Source: Paramicrobacterium fandaimingii (GTDB lineage Bacteria > Actinomycetota > Actinomycetes > Actinomycetales > Microbacteriaceae). Taken from it: a stretch of DNA of 64,000 bases. Below the pieces are notes generated by a model. The model had not been told where the DNA came from. It did not search any database and saw only the letters and a list, made by a program, of their open reading frames with translations. Location of the stretch: the NCBI RefSeq assembly GCF_011751745.2, contig NZ_CP061170.1, positions 1,550,001 through 1,614,000 of the forward strand, in the 5' to 3' direction. Below, in pieces: positions 17,943 through 28,345 of the stretch. A program made the translations under genes and the position numbers. Each line of letters starts with the position of its first letter. Positions within the stretch are counted from its first letter, which is position 1.

Positions 17943-17958
17943 CTCCACCTTGCTCCAC
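17943..17958 (-). promoter_or_regulatory. MraZ-type operator boxes, upstream inverted cluster
   Basis: On the minus strand GTGGAG occurs at 17953-17958 and 17943-17948, spaced exactly 10 bp, with the context AGGTGGAGCA. This mirrors the downstream cluster in the opposite orientation. Confidence 0.55.
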
Positions 17959-18029
17959 CTCAAAATTGCTTGTGTTTACGGGGTTCTTCACACTAAGTTC
18001 GCAAGAGATAGGCAAATGTGCTTCTGTTT

Positions 18030-18055
18030 GTGGTGCATTGTGGAGTAAAGTGGAG
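18030..18055 (+). promoter_or_regulatory. MraZ-type operator boxes, promoter-proximal cluster
   Basis: Three direct repeats with 10-bp period start at 18030 (GTGGTG), 18040 (GTGGAG) and 18050 (GTGGAG). A CTCCAC in the opposite orientation follows at 18061-18066. Tandem GTG-rich boxes with one-turn spacing before mraZ are the known autoregulatory binding sites of the ring-shaped MraZ repressor. Confidence 0.7.
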
Positions 18056-18094
18056 CAAGACTCCACGTTGGCCGGCGAAGAGGGGGAGGGCTCG

Positions 18095-18526
18095 ATGTTT
18101 CTCGGCACGTACTCTCCAAAGCTCGACGACAAAGGGCGCATCATTCTTCCGGCGAAGTTTCGCGACGAACTCGCGGGCGGCGTCGTGATGACCCGGGGGC
18201 AGGAAAACTGCGTCTACGTGTTCAGCACGCGTGAGTTCGAGGAGATGCACGAGAAGATCCGGCAGGCCCCGGTTACCTCGAAGCAGGCGCGCGACTATCT
18301 TCGTGTTTTTCTCTCTGGCGCGAGCCCGGAAACACCGGACAAGCAGAACCGCATCACCATTCCGCACAACCTTCGTTCGTACGCGGGCCTCGATCGCGAG
18401 CTCACGGTGATTGGCGCCGGAAGCCGCGCCGAGATCTGGGACTCCGAGGCATGGGAGACCTACCTCGCCGAGCAGGAATCAGTGTTCTCCGACACCGCGG
18501 AGGAGGTGATTCCGGGACTCTTCTGA
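18095..18526 (+). CDS. mraZ: MraZ, transcriptional regulator of the dcw cluster
   Basis: A 143-residue protein with two SpoVT-AbrB-like swapped-hairpin domains: [21 protein letters not shown] at the start (given in part as [14 protein letters not shown]) and the second copy around [18 protein letters not shown]. MraZ forms octameric or dodecameric rings and represses its own operon by binding repeats in front of it, which are present here. The open frame extends 129 nt upstream, but ATG 18095 with GAGGGGGAGGG is the conventional start and gives the standard length. First gene of dcw. Confidence 0.97.
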   Translation: MFLGTYSPKLDDKGRIILPAKFRDELAGGVVMTRGQENCVYVFSTREFEEMHEKIRQAPVTSKQARDYLRVFLSGASPETPDKQNRITIPHNLRSYAGLDRELTVIGAGSRAEIWDSEAWETYLAEQESVFSDTAEEVIPGLF

Positions 18527-18623
18527 TCCCTCGTCGCCGACTCCCAGCCGTTGGCGCCCTGACACACTTCCCCGGTGCCAGGTCGAACGGATGGGGATCA
18601 GCGCCGAGGGCCCGGTGACATCA

Positions 18624-19580
18624 ATGGCACACAACGACATTCACACTCCCGTTCTCCTCGACCGCTGCGTCGACCTTCTCGCTCCCGCGCTCGACGGGCC
18701 CGGACGAGTCGTCATCGACGCGACGCTCGGCATGGGCGGCCACAGCGAGGCAATGCTCGAACGGTTTCCCGATGTGCACCTGATCGGCATCGACAGAGAT
18801 GCCGATGCGCTTCAGATCGCGGGGGAGCGTCTCGCCCGGTTCGATGACCGCGTGACATTCGTCAAAACCGAGTATGACGACATCGAGGGAGCACTCTCCG
18901 CAGCAGGCGTTGATCACCTCGACGGCATCCTGTTCGACCTCGGTGTGTCGTCGCTTCAGCTCGATCGCGCAGAGCGCGGGTTCTCGTACTCTCACGATGC
19001 GCCACTCGACATGCGCATGGACGCGGACAGCGAGCTTACGGCCGAGAGCGTGCTCGCGACGTACAGCGAGGCCGACCTGAGAAGAATCTTTCACCGATAT
19101 GGCGAGGAGAAGCTTGCCGGACGATTTGCGCGAACGATCGTGAGGATGCGAGACGAGCAGCCTCTGCACACGTCCGCGCAGCTTGTGCAGCTGATCGACA
19201 CGGCAACACCGGCAGCGGTGCGGCGCAGCGGGCACCCGGCCAAGCGTGTTTTCCAAGCGCTGCGCATCGAGGTGAACAGCGAGCTCGCCGTGCTCGAGAG
19301 CGCGATACCCGCAGCGCTTGACGCTGTCGCGGTTGGCGGACGAATTGTCGTCATGTCGTACCAGTCGCTGGAAGACCGCATCGTCAAGCGCGCACTTCAC
19401 GCGGCATCCCAGTCGAGTGCGCCTGCGGGGCTGCCGCTTGAGCTGCCGGAGCATCAACCGAAATTTGAGCTGCTGACGCGCGGCGCCGAGCGGGCGAGCG
19501 AGTCGGAGATGGCTGCGAACCCGCGGGCGACGCCCGTGCGGCTCCGCGCGGCTGAACGGATCAGGGGGAAGAATCGATGA
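18624..19580 (+). CDS. rsmH: 16S rRNA (cytosine1402-N4)-methyltransferase RsmH
   Basis: A 318-residue MraW-type SAM methyltransferase that modifies C1402 in the ribosomal P site. N-terminal [16 protein letters not shown]-binding [28 protein letters not shown], and the helical insert [17 protein letters not shown] plus [15 protein letters not shown] are family signatures. Start choice is uncertain: ATG 18624 gives the typical N-terminus, but in-frame GTG 18615 and ATG 18591 exist. The stop overlaps the ftsL start (ATGA). Confidence 0.95.
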   Translation: MAHNDIHTPVLLDRCVDLLAPALDGPGRVVIDATLGMGGHSEAMLERFPDVHLIGIDRDADALQIAGERLARFDDRVTFVKTEYDDIEGALSAAGVDHLDGILFDLGVSSLQLDRAERGFSYSHDAPLDMRMDADSELTAESVLATYSEADLRRIFHRYGEEKLAGRFARTIVRMRDEQPLHTSAQLVQLIDTATPAAVRRSGHPAKRVFQALRIEVNSELAVLESAIPAALDAVAVGGRIVVMSYQSLEDRIVKRALHAASQSSAPAGLPLELPEHQPKFELLTRGAERASESEMAANPRATPVRLRAAERIRGKNR

Positions 19581-20173
19581 GCACTGGAGTGGCGCACAGC
19601 ATTCGTCCGCTGCGGGCGCCGGAACGCGAGACGCAGCGGCCTCCGCTTCGGGCTGTTCCCCTGCACACCGTCAGAAAGTCGCGTCCGAAGATCGCCTACG
19701 CGGTCACGACGATCGCTGCGGTCAGCGGCATCGTCATCGCCCAGCTGCTCTCGAGTGTCGCACTGAGCCAGGGTGCGTATGAGCTCTCGGCCCTCAAATC
19801 GCAGCAGGGCGATCTCAAGCTTGCTCAGCAGTCCCTCACCGAGCAGATCGATGTGCTCAACTCGCCGCAGCACATCGCCGAGAGCGCACAGACACTCGGA
19901 ATGGTGATCAATCAGAGTCCGGTCTACATTCGGCTCTCTGATGGCACGGTGCTCGGCCAGCCCGGCCCTGGCGGTCAGGCAACGGAGCGGCCCCTCGCAG
20001 GTGGCATGGTCGGCAACAGCCTCCTTGACCAGCTCGGGCCGGTCGACACCAAGAAAGACGATTCGGCTCAGCGCGACTCTGAGGATTCAGCAGGGGCAGG
20101 CGAGTCTGGCTCGAAACCGCCGCCCACGCAGGTAATCTTCGAAAACGGCCTACCGTCTCCCAAAACCCACTGA
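19577..20173 (+). CDS. ftsL: FtsL-like septal membrane protein
   Basis: A 198-residue bitopic protein between rsmH and ftsI, the ftsL position. A cytoplasmic N-terminus of about 40 residues is followed by one transmembrane helix ([20 protein letters not shown]) and an extracellular coiled-coil-like stretch ([19 protein letters not shown], about 72-100). An acidic, Gly/Ser-rich tail longer than in enteric FtsL completes it. FtsL works with FtsB and FtsQ to activate the FtsWI septal synthase. Assignment relies on context and topology because sequence conservation is low. ATGA overlap with rsmH. Confidence 0.85.
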   Translation: MSTGVAHSIRPLRAPERETQRPPLRAVPLHTVRKSRPKIAYAVTTIAAVSGIVIAQLLSSVALSQGAYELSALKSQQGDLKLAQQSLTEQIDVLNSPQHIAESAQTLGMVINQSPVYIRLSDGTVLGQPGPGGQATERPLAGGMVGNSLLDQLGPVDTKKDDSAQRDSEDSAGAGESGSKPPPTQVIFENGLPSPKTH

Positions 20174-20202
20174 CGTAGCCGTGTCGTCGTGAGGATCCCT
20201 TA

Positions 20203-21981
20203 GTGCAACACGCGAATCGAACCAGCAGGCGTCGCGCCTTCATCGCGGTCATCTGTGTGCTTGGCGTTTTCGCCGCTTTTGTCATTCGACTCATTGACAT
20301 TCAGGTTGTGAACGCCTCGTCGCTCCAGGCTGATGCTGCAGATAAGACGTCGGGGGAGCTTACCGTCTACGGCGAACGAGGCGACATCGTCGATTCAGAC
20401 GGTGACGTGCTGGCTGGCAGCGTGATGCGGTACGACCTGTCTATCGCGCCGGCGAACGTCAATCAGTTCACGCGCACGGGAGACGACGGGGAGAAGACGA
20501 AGGTCAGCGTCGAGCAGGCGACGAGCGAACTCGGCGACATCATCGGCGTTTCCGGCAAAGACATCCTCGATATTGTCTCTGGCGCGTTGGACGAGGACGC
20601 CAATTCGCTGTACGCGCGAATAGCGAAGTCCGTGGGTGTCGATCAATATCGCGCCGTTGATGCTCTCGATATTCCCTGGCTGTACGCAAAGAAGCATCCC
20701 GCCCGCTTTTATCCGAACGGTGCCGTTGCCGGCAACGTCGTCGGTTTCGTCGGTTCAGACCAGGAGCCACTTGCCGGGGTCGAGCGGTTCATGAACACCT
20801 GTCTGAAGTCCCAGAACGGCACGCAGGCGTATCAGCGCGGCAAAGACGGCGTCGCGATCCCCGGGTCGATGCAGACGACCCAGCCGGCAGAGAACGGCGG
20901 CACAGTCAAGCTCACCCTCGACTCAGATCTGCAGTGGTATGCCCAGCAGCGACTTGCCGAGCAGGTGACAGCCACTCACGGCACCTGGGGAATCGTCACG
21001 GTGATGGAGGCGAAGACCGGCAAAATCAAGGCGCTAGCCGAGTATCCGTCCGTCGACCCCACGAATGTCTCTGCGACAGACGCGGAAGACCGTGGCGCCC
21101 GCGCCTTCACAACACCGTACGCACCGGGCTCGACGTTTAAGGCCCTCATCGCCGCGTCGCTGATTGACGCTGGGCTTGCCGATCCGACGACGCATGTTGT
21201 CGCTGACGGCTGGTATTACCCGAGCAATGGCGCCGAGATCAAAGACTCGTTCCCGCACGGTCCGATGAACCTCACGCTGACGGGAGTGATCTCGGAATCG
21301 TCGAACACCGGCATCTCGCAGCTGGGTGAGAAAATGTCGGCGAAGAATCGCTACGAGTACTTGCAGAAGTTTGGGGTGGGCTCAAAGAGCGCCATCGGGT
21401 TCCCTGGTGAGTCGTCTGGCGTGCTGCATCCGTGGGAGAAATGGGACAACCAGACGTTCTACGCGACGATGTTCGGCCAGGGTCTGACCACGACAGCCAT
21501 TCAAGATGTGAGCGCATACCAAGCACTCGCGAACGGCGGCGTGAGACTTCCCGCGCAGCTCGTTGAAGGCTGTCAGCAGCCAGACGGTACCCTGACGAAT
21601 GTTCCCAGCGACTCGGGCACCCGCGTGGTGTCAGAGAACGCCGCAGACCTGACGGTGCAGATGCTCGAGAGCGTTCCGACCGAGGGCCATTTCGGCACCA
21701 TGCTGCAGATTCCCGGCTACCGCGTCGCGGCAAAGTCCGGAACGGCTCAGCAAGGCGACGGCTCTGGCGGCCTCAAATCCACCTATATCGTGTCGATGAC
21801 GGGCATGGCGCCCGCCGAAGATCCTGAGTATGTGGTTTCAGTTACGATCGCGAATCCGACTACCATTAGGTCGTCTGCGGCTGCAGCTCCAACCTTTCAG
21901 CAGGTGCTCACACAGGTCTTGAAGTCGTACGACGTCCCGCCGTCAACGGAGCCGGCTCCCAACTGGCCGACGCGATTCTAG
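20203..21981 (+). CDS. ftsI: FtsI, septal class B penicillin-binding protein (transpeptidase)
   Basis: A 592-residue class B PBP. A short cytoplasmic tail and one transmembrane helix (FIAVICVLGVFAAFVIRLI) precede the pedestal domain and the transpeptidase domain. Active-site motifs are STFK (in APGSTFKALIAAS), SSN (ISESSNTG) and KSGT (VAAKSGTAQ). It cross-links septal peptidoglycan with FtsW. It starts at GTG 20203 after GTGAGGATC, 29 bp after ftsL. The next gene is murF, with no murE in between. Confidence 0.96.
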   Translation: MQHANRTSRRRAFIAVICVLGVFAAFVIRLIDIQVVNASSLQADAADKTSGELTVYGERGDIVDSDGDVLAGSVMRYDLSIAPANVNQFTRTGDDGEKTKVSVEQATSELGDIIGVSGKDILDIVSGALDEDANSLYARIAKSVGVDQYRAVDALDIPWLYAKKHPARFYPNGAVAGNVVGFVGSDQEPLAGVERFMNTCLKSQNGTQAYQRGKDGVAIPGSMQTTQPAENGGTVKLTLDSDLQWYAQQRLAEQVTATHGTWGIVTVMEAKTGKIKALAEYPSVDPTNVSATDAEDRGARAFTTPYAPGSTFKALIAASLIDAGLADPTTHVVADGWYYPSNGAEIKDSFPHGPMNLTLTGVISESSNTGISQLGEKMSAKNRYEYLQKFGVGSKSAIGFPGESSGVLHPWEKWDNQTFYATMFGQGLTTTAIQDVSAYQALANGGVRLPAQLVEGCQQPDGTLTNVPSDSGTRVVSENAADLTVQMLESVPTEGHFGTMLQIPGYRVAAKSGTAQQGDGSGGLKSTYIVSMTGMAPAEDPEYVVSVTIANPTTIRSSAAAAPTFQQVLTQVLKSYDVPPSTEPAPNWPTRF

Positions 21982-22021
21982 AACGTCGCATGAGGCCATA
22001 CACGAAGGAGACAATGCACCG

Positions 22022-23434
22022 GTGATCACTCTCACCATCGGCGAGATCGCCACGGCCGTATCGGGGCGATATGACGCGGCGGGCACGGACGCTTCCGAGC
22101 TCACGCGCGTCTCTGGGCACGTCGACACGGATTCCCGCGAAATTGAGGCGGGCGGCATTTTCGTGGCGAAGCCAGGCGACGTCACCGATGGACACTGCTT
22201 CGTCGGCGCCGCGCGAGAGAACGGCGCCGCACTCGCCATTGTGGAGCACCCTGTTGACCTGGCGGTTCCCCAGATCATCGTTGACGATGCCGTCGACGCC
22301 CTTGCCGCTCTCGCCGCCGACGTCATCGGACGCGTCAAAGCACAGGGAACGCTGACCGTCATCGGCATTACCGGCTCAAACGGCAAGACGACGACGAAGA
22401 ACCTGCTTGGTGCGATCCTCTCACCGGATGCCGAGACGGTGACGCCCCGCAACTCGTTCAATAACACCGTCGGAGCGCCGACGACGATGCTTCGGGTCAC
22501 CGAGACGACGCGATATCTGATTTCTGAGATGGGCGCGTCCGGGCCAGGGCACATCGCGCATCTTGCGGCGCTCGCCCAGCCCGATATCGGCGTCGAGCTG
22601 AAGGTGGGCATGGCGCACGCCGGTGGTTTCGGAGGGATCGAGCAGACGGCTGCGGCAAAGACAGAGCTCGTCGCGGCGCTGTCCGCTGACGGCGTGGCGA
22701 TCCTCAACAGAGATGACCCTCGCGTCGCGGCAATGGCCTCGCAGACGGCTGCCCGCATCGTGTGGTTCGGCGAGCACGACGACGCGGACGTGCGCGCGGC
22801 CGACATCGTCGTCACGGCGAGCGGAACACAGTTCACGCTGAGGACCACCGATGGCGACAGCATCCCCGTCTCGTTCAAAGTGCTCGGCGAGCATCACGTT
22901 TGGAACGCCCTTGCCGCGTTGGCGACGGCGCGCGAGCTCGGAGTGCCGCTCGAGACCGCCGTACGCCGACTTGAGACCGTGACGCGTGCCGAACGATGGC
23001 GCATGGAGGTCATGGGCGGACGAGATGGAATCACGATCATCAACGATGCCTACAACGCGAGCCCCGACTCGATGTCGGCGGCGCTCAAGACGCTCGCGCT
23101 CGTCACCCCGCGAGAACAGCGCACGGTCGCCGTTCTCGGCGCAATGAGCGAGTTGGGGGAGTTCACCGGGGACGAGCATGATCGCATCGGCTTGATGGCC
23201 GTACGCCTCGGAATCGACAAACTCGTTGTGGTCGGTCCCGAAGCCAGGCGACTGCATATCTCGGCAATCAACGAGGGATCGTGGGACGGCGAATCAACAT
23301 TCATGCAGACGGCTGATGACGCATATGACTACCTCGCGGCCGAGCTCCGCGCCGGAGATACGGTGCTCGTGAAGTCGTCGAACTCTGTTGGTCTGCGTTT
23401 TCTCGGCGACCGGTTGGGAGAATTGTTCTCGTGA
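22022..23434 (+). CDS. murF: UDP-N-acetylmuramoyl-tripeptide--D-alanyl-D-alanine ligase
   Basis: A 470-residue Mur ligase with the ATP-binding loop [15 protein letters not shown], the central [10 protein letters not shown], and the C-terminal-domain motif [12 protein letters not shown], which distinguishes MurF from MurE. It adds D-Ala-D-Ala to the UDP-MurNAc-tripeptide in the cytoplasm. Start GTG 22022 follows ftsI by 40 bp with AAGGAG about 15 nt upstream. The stop overlaps mraY. Confidence 0.95.
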   Translation: MITLTIGEIATAVSGRYDAAGTDASELTRVSGHVDTDSREIEAGGIFVAKPGDVTDGHCFVGAARENGAALAIVEHPVDLAVPQIIVDDAVDALAALAADVIGRVKAQGTLTVIGITGSNGKTTTKNLLGAILSPDAETVTPRNSFNNTVGAPTTMLRVTETTRYLISEMGASGPGHIAHLAALAQPDIGVELKVGMAHAGGFGGIEQTAAAKTELVAALSADGVAILNRDDPRVAAMASQTAARIVWFGEHDDADVRAADIVVTASGTQFTLRTTDGDSIPVSFKVLGEHHVWNALAALATARELGVPLETAVRRLETVTRAERWRMEVMGGRDGITIINDAYNASPDSMSAALKTLALVTPREQRTVAVLGAMSELGEFTGDEHDRIGLMAVRLGIDKLVVVGPEARRLHISAINEGSWDGESTFMQTADDAYDYLAAELRAGDTVLVKSSNSVGLRFLGDRLGELFS

Positions 23435-24543
23435 TTGCACTTCTCACGGCTGGAGCCCTCTCGGGGGCGTTCTCCCTCTTCATGACTCCGCTGTTCATCC
23501 GTCTCTTCCGAGCGCTCGGCTGGGGGCAGTTCATTCGCGATGACGGCCCGCAATCGCATCACTCGAAGAAGGGCACGGCGACGATGGGCGGCATCGTCGT
23601 CATCGTCGGCGTCTTCTTCGGGTATTTCACGGCGATGCTGATCACGGGCGATCGCATCAGCGTCTCGGCGCTGCTCGTCTTATTCATGATGGTGGGGCTC
23701 GGCGTCGTGGGCTTTGTCGACGACTTTCTGAAGACCCGCAAGCAGCAGAGCCTCGGCCTCGGTGGCTGGGAGAAGATCGTTGGCCAGGTGATCGTCGCCG
23801 CGGTGTTCGCGGTTCTGGCTATTGGGTTCCCGAACAGTCAGGGTGTGACTCCCGGGTCGACGGCAGTCTCGTTCATCAGAGACCTCAACATCGACTTTCT
23901 CGCACTCACCCAGTGGGGGCTCGCCGGAACCATCATCGGCTTTGTGCTCTACTTTGTCTGGATCTCGTTCATCGTCACCGCCACGTCGAACGGCGTCAAC
24001 GTGACGGACGGTCTTGACGGCCTCGCGACCGGTGCGAGCATCTTCGCCATCGGCTCATACGTCATCATCGGATTCTGGCAGTACAACCAGTCCTGCTTCA
24101 GCACCGCACTGCAGGGCGACCTCGCCTACAAGTGCTATGAAGTCGTCGACCCTCTGGGTCTCGCGATCGTCGCGGCGGCAATCGTCGGCTCGCTGATCGG
24201 CTTTCTGTGGTGGAACACGACACCCGCGCAGATCTTCCTTGGCGACACCGGGTCTCTCGCTCTCGGCGGCGCCGTCGCTGCTCTCGCGATTCTCACCCAC
24301 ACCGAGATTCTCCTGATCTTCATCGGCGGCCTGTTCGTGATCGAAGCAGGTTCGGTTATCGTGCAGCGTGTTTATTTCAAACTCACGCATGGCAAGCGCA
24401 TCTTCTTGATGAGCCCCATTCACCATCACTTCGAACTCAAGGGGTGGGCGGAGATCACCGTCGTCGTGCGTTTCTGGATCATCGGCGGCCTCCTTGTCGC
24501 TGCCGGGGTCGGCACGTTCTACCTCGAATGGATCACGCGATGA
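23431..24543 (+). CDS. mraY: Phospho-N-acetylmuramoyl-pentapeptide transferase
   Basis: A 370-residue polytopic membrane enzyme (about 10 helices) that makes lipid I from UDP-MurNAc-pentapeptide and undecaprenyl phosphate. Family motifs present are [17 protein letters not shown], the catalytic [27 protein letters not shown], and the C-terminal histidine motif [14 protein letters not shown] start overlaps the murF stop by 4 nt; the stop overlaps murD (ATGA). Translational coupling is likely throughout. Confidence 0.97.
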   Translation: MIALLTAGALSGAFSLFMTPLFIRLFRALGWGQFIRDDGPQSHHSKKGTATMGGIVVIVGVFFGYFTAMLITGDRISVSALLVLFMMVGLGVVGFVDDFLKTRKQQSLGLGGWEKIVGQVIVAAVFAVLAIGFPNSQGVTPGSTAVSFIRDLNIDFLALTQWGLAGTIIGFVLYFVWISFIVTATSNGVNVTDGLDGLATGASIFAIGSYVIIGFWQYNQSCFSTALQGDLAYKCYEVVDPLGLAIVAAAIVGSLIGFLWWNTTPAQIFLGDTGSLALGGAVAALAILTHTEILLIFIGGLFVIEAGSVIVQRVYFKLTHGKRIFLMSPIHHHFELKGWAEITVVVRFWIIGGLLVAAGVGTFYLEWITR

Positions 24544-26075
24544 CCCCGAGGCACGCTGCTCCCGATCGTCTCGACGGCCTCACAAGCTGGCACGCTGATT
24601 GGAGCGGACTCCGCGTCGTCGTCCTCGGGCTCGGGGCGACGGGATTTTCCGTTGCCGACACGCTCACCGAGTTGGGCGCCGACGTTCTCGTCGTCGCAGA
24701 GAAGGCGTCTGACGAGTACGCGAAGCTTGTCTCCGTGATCGGCGCAACGCTGCTCACGGGCGATCTGCAGCATCCGCCTGCTGAGGTGATCGAGCACGAT
24801 CCAGAGCTCATCGTCGCCTCGCCTGGCTTCTCACCGCGCCACCCCATGGTCCAGTGGGCCACAGGGCAGCAGATTCCCCTCTGGGGCGATATCGAACTTG
24901 CGTGGCGCGTTCGCGACAAGGTCGGCACGCCTGCCGAATGGATGCTTGTCACCGGCACGAATGGCAAGACGACGACAGTTCAGCTCACAGCCTCAATCAT
25001 TGCCGCGGCGGGGTACAGGGTCGCGCCCTGCGGCAACATCGGCGTTCCCGTGCTCGATGCCGTGCGTGATCCTCAGGGATTCGATGTGTTCGTCGTCGAG
25101 CTCTCGAGCCACCAGCTTCACTATCTCGCGTTGACGGATGCCGCGGTATCGCCGCACTCGTCTGTGTGCCTGAACGTGGCGAACGATCATCTTGAGTGGC
25201 ACGGAACGTTCGATGCCTACCGCGACGCAAAGGCACGCGTGTACGAGAACACGCGCGTCGCCTGCGTCTACAACAAGGCGGATGCCGTCACGAGGACGAT
25301 GGTCGAGAATGCCGACGTCGTGGAGGGCGCGCGTGCGATCGGCTTTGATCTCGGCATGCCCGGCCCCAGCGACCTTGGCGTCGTCGACGGCATTCTCTGC
25401 GACAGGGCATTTCTCGACGAACGCCGACGTTCTGCACTCGAGATCATCACCGTCGACGAGCTGCGTGGGGTTGGCCTTGACGCGCCGCACCTCGTCGCGA
25501 ACATTCTCGCGGCATCCGCCCTCGCGCGGTCATACGGAATTCCGCCCGAGAGCATCAAGCAGGCTCTCCTCGGCTTTTCTCTCGACCCGCATCGAATCCA
25601 ACTGGTGCTCGATCGCGACGGCATCCGCTGGATCAACGATTCAAAGGCAACGAACCCACACGCAGCAGATGCTTCTCTTGCGGCATTCGCGTCGGTCGTC
25701 TGGGTTCTCGGCGGTCACCTCAAAGGCGTCGATATCGGACCGCTCGTTGAGCGACACGCCGCGCGGCTCCGCGGAGCGGTGATTATCGGCACAGAGCAGC
25801 AGGCGGTTGCCTCTGCATTGCAGCGACACGCGCCTGACATTCCGGTATTTGAGGTGGACCCGACCGAAACTGAAACTGTCATGACGCGTGCCGTGAAGGC
25901 GGCGCTCCGAATGGCTGAACCGGGGGATGTCGTGCTGCTGGCTCCGGCCGCGGCTTCGCTCGACCAGTTCACGGGTTATGACCAGCGCGGAACGTTCTTC
26001 GCGCAGGCCGTCAACGAGATTCAGGGGGGTGGGGCGGATGACCAATCAGACGAGCCTCACCGAACCGGCAGCTAA
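24540..26075 (+). CDS. murD: UDP-N-acetylmuramoylalanine--D-glutamate ligase
   Basis: A 511-residue Mur ligase, with N-terminal [20 protein letters not shown] loop [45 protein letters not shown] and the C-terminal [11 protein letters not shown]. It adds D-glutamate to UDP-MurNAc-L-Ala. The open frame runs 333 nt further upstream within mraY, but ATG 24540 in an ATGA overlap is the real start. The 3' end overlaps ftsW by 38 nt, more than the other junctions. Confidence 0.95.
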   Translation: MTPRHAAPDRLDGLTSWHADWSGLRVVVLGLGATGFSVADTLTELGADVLVVAEKASDEYAKLVSVIGATLLTGDLQHPPAEVIEHDPELIVASPGFSPRHPMVQWATGQQIPLWGDIELAWRVRDKVGTPAEWMLVTGTNGKTTTVQLTASIIAAAGYRVAPCGNIGVPVLDAVRDPQGFDVFVVELSSHQLHYLALTDAAVSPHSSVCLNVANDHLEWHGTFDAYRDAKARVYENTRVACVYNKADAVTRTMVENADVVEGARAIGFDLGMPGPSDLGVVDGILCDRAFLDERRRSALEIITVDELRGVGLDAPHLVANILAASALARSYGIPPESIKQALLGFSLDPHRIQLVLDRDGIRWINDSKATNPHAADASLAAFASVVWVLGGHLKGVDIGPLVERHAARLRGAVIIGTEQQAVASALQRHAPDIPVFEVDPTETETVMTRAVKAALRMAEPGDVVLLAPAAASLDQFTGYDQRGTFFAQAVNEIQGGGADDQSDEPHRTGS

Positions 26076-27243
26076 GCGACGAGGCTTCACGTCCGCACGC
26101 ATATCGCTGGGCAAGATCGATAGGGCAGTCCCCTCGAATTTTGTGCTTCTGCTCGGAGTGACGCTCTTTCTCGTTGTCTTCGGGCTGATCATGGTCGCCT
26201 CGTCGTCGACAATCGATTCCTACCTCGACTCCCAAGGATTCTTTGGCGGTTTCTGGAAGCAGGCGACGTACGCGGCCATCGGCGTTCCGCTCATGCTCAT
26301 TCTGAGCAGGCTTCCGATTTCGTTCTGGAAAGCCTGGGCATGGCCCGCGATCATCGTCGCCATCGTTCTGCAGATGCTCGTCTTCACTCCGCTGGGAATC
26401 GAAGATGGCGGAAACCGAAACTGGATCGCTATCGGGCCCGTCAGCGGCCAGCCGTCTGAGCTCGTCAAGGTCGCCCTCGTGATCTGGCTTGCCACGGTTC
26501 TCGCACGCAAGCAGCCTCTTCTCGGCAAGTGGTACCACGTGCTCATTCCCGTGCTTCCCATCGCGGGGCTCGCCATCGGACTCGTTCTGCTCGGCCACGA
26601 CCTCGGCACGGTGAGCATTATGGCGGGAATCGTGCTCGGCGCTCTGTTCTTTGCAAATGTCAAACTGCGCTTTCTCGCGGTTCCCGTGCTCGGTGGGGCA
26701 GCCCTGCTTGCCGTCATGGCGCTGACAAGCGAGAACCGGATGCGGCGCATCACCTCGTTTCTCGACGCTCAGTGCACCGATTACGAAGGCCTGTGCTGGC
26801 AGCCGCTGCATGGCACGTGGGCATTGGCCGGCGGCGGGATCTTCGGCCGAGGTCTGGGCAACTCGCACGAGAAATGGGCGTGGCTTCCCGCGGCATCCAA
26901 TGACTACATCTTCGCGATCATCGGCGAAGAGCTCGGACTCATCGGGTGCGTTGTGCTGCTCGCTCTCTTCGTCGTGATGGTGATTGTGTTCGTGCGCATC
27001 ATGCGGTCAGCCAGCGATCCGTTTACCCGCATTGCCACGGGTACAGTAATGGTTTGGATCATCGGGCAGGCATTCGTGAACATCGGAGTCGTGCTTCGGG
27101 TGTTCCCCGTGCTTGGAGTCCCTCTACCGTTCATCTCGGCAGGAGGAACAGCCCTGCTCACGGGAATGATGGCGATTGGCGTTGTGCTTTCGTGCGCACG
27201 CCATGACGATGCGAGCCTTGCTCGCGCGAAGGCGGGACAATGA
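26038..27243 (+). CDS. ftsW: FtsW, septal peptidoglycan glycosyltransferase (SEDS family)
   Basis: A 401-residue polytopic protein with 9-10 predicted membrane helices after a basic N-terminus of about 35 residues. SEDS motifs include RNWIAIGPVSGQPSELVKV, GHDLGTV, AGGGIFGRGLGNSHEKWAWLPAASNDYIFAIIGEE (catalytic region, cited in part) and the final PLPFISAGGTAL. It polymerises lipid II together with FtsI. ATG 26038 lies after GGGGGGTGGGG inside the end of murD. No close second SEDS gene is seen. Confidence 0.95.
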   Translation: MTNQTSLTEPAAKRRGFTSARISLGKIDRAVPSNFVLLLGVTLFLVVFGLIMVASSSTIDSYLDSQGFFGGFWKQATYAAIGVPLMLILSRLPISFWKAWAWPAIIVAIVLQMLVFTPLGIEDGGNRNWIAIGPVSGQPSELVKVALVIWLATVLARKQPLLGKWYHVLIPVLPIAGLAIGLVLLGHDLGTVSIMAGIVLGALFFANVKLRFLAVPVLGGAALLAVMALTSENRMRRITSFLDAQCTDYEGLCWQPLHGTWALAGGGIFGRGLGNSHEKWAWLPAASNDYIFAIIGEELGLIGCVVLLALFVVMVIVFVRIMRSASDPFTRIATGTVMVWIIGQAFVNIGVVLRVFPVLGVPLPFISAGGTALLTGMMAIGVVLSCARHDDASLARAKAGQ

Positions 27244-28313
27244 CTCGATATCTGCTGGCCGGAGGTGGGACAGCCGGGCACGTGAATCCGCTTCTCGCGA
27301 CCGCTGACGCTCTTCGCGCCCGCGAGCCCGACGCCGAGGTCGTCGTGCTCGGAACGAAAGAAGGACTCGAAGCGCGGCTGGTTCCCGAGAGAGGCTATGA
27401 ACTCGTCACCATCCCGAAGGTCCCGTTTCCCCGCCGCATCAACGGTGCAGCAATGCGATTTCCCGGACTTTTTCGCCAGGCGCGCGCGCAGACCGTTCGG
27501 CTGATCGCCGATCGGTCGATCGACGTCGTTGTCGGCTTCGGCGGGTATGCGTCGACGCCAGCCTACGTCGCCTCCAAGAAGGCGAAAGTGCCTCTCGTCG
27601 TCCATGAGGCGAATGCGCGCCCAGGGCTCGCGAACCGGCTGGGCACTCGCTACACGACGTTCGTCGGCGTGGCCTTTCATGGAACCCGACTGAAGAACGC
27701 GCGCTTTGTCGGCATGCCGTTGCGCTCCGAGATCGAACAGATCGACATTGACGCGGCGCGGCGCGAGGGAATCGCGCGATTCGATCTCGACCCCGATCGG
27801 AGGACGCTTCTCGTCACAGGGGGCTCCCAGGGGGCTCGGCGATTGAACTCGACGGTGATCGACACCGCAGCGACGATCATCGGCAACGGCTGGCAGATCA
27901 TCCATCTCGTCGGAGGCAAGGCAGACGTCGCCGATCCGGGCATCGAGCACTACCACATGATGCGATACTGCGATCGCATGGATCTGGCTCTCGCCGTCGC
28001 CGATTTTGCCGTGTCGCGTGCCGGGGCGGCAACGGTATCTGAGCTCACCGCCGTCGGCGTTCCCACCGTGTACGTTCCGTATCCCGTCGGCAATGGAGAG
28101 CAGAGGCTCAATGCCGCAGACGTCGTCGGTGCAAACGGTGCGCTGCTCATCGCCGATGCCCTCTTCGTTCCCGACTGGGTAAACACCACTCTGATTCCGC
28201 TGCTGAACGATCGTGTGCGGCTTCACGACATGGCTGTGCAGAGCCGACACATCGGTTCACGTGAAGGCTCACAGCGTATGCTTCAGCTGATCGACGACGC
28301 CCTCGACAACTGA
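27240..28313 (+). CDS. murG: Undecaprenyldiphospho-muramoylpentapeptide beta-N-acetylglucosaminyltransferase
   Basis: A 357-residue GT28 glycosyltransferase that converts lipid I to lipid II at the inner membrane face. The first glycine loop [41 protein letters not shown], the nucleotide-sugar loop [11 protein letters not shown] and the UDP-GlcNAc motif [15 protein letters not shown] are all present. The ATG overlaps the ftsW stop (ATGA). Length normal. Confidence 0.97.
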   Translation: MTRYLLAGGGTAGHVNPLLATADALRAREPDAEVVVLGTKEGLEARLVPERGYELVTIPKVPFPRRINGAAMRFPGLFRQARAQTVRLIADRSIDVVVGFGGYASTPAYVASKKAKVPLVVHEANARPGLANRLGTRYTTFVGVAFHGTRLKNARFVGMPLRSEIEQIDIDAARREGIARFDLDPDRRTLLVTGGSQGARRLNSTVIDTAATIIGNGWQIIHLVGGKADVADPGIEHYHMMRYCDRMDLALAVADFAVSRAGAATVSELTAVGVPTVYVPYPVGNGEQRLNAADVVGANGALLIADALFVPDWVNTTLIPLLNDRVRLHDMAVQSRHIGSREGSQRMLQLIDDALDN

Positions 28314-28345
28314 CCACGCCCTCACCCGATTGCGAAAGACCTACA

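Larger units (their letters stand above)
17781..18094. other. Intergenic region upstream of mraZ
   Basis: This is a 314-bp stretch with no credible gene. The first 160 bp show nothing recognisable. The rest is more AT-rich and carries two clusters of MraZ-type boxes (listed separately) and the mraZ ribosome-binding site. No confident -35/-10 pair was found. Confidence 0.6.

Noticed and set aside
24207..24539. Upstream extension of the murD frame
   Set aside because: Arg-rich translation lying inside mraY in another frame; the ATGA overlap start at 24540 fits the family.
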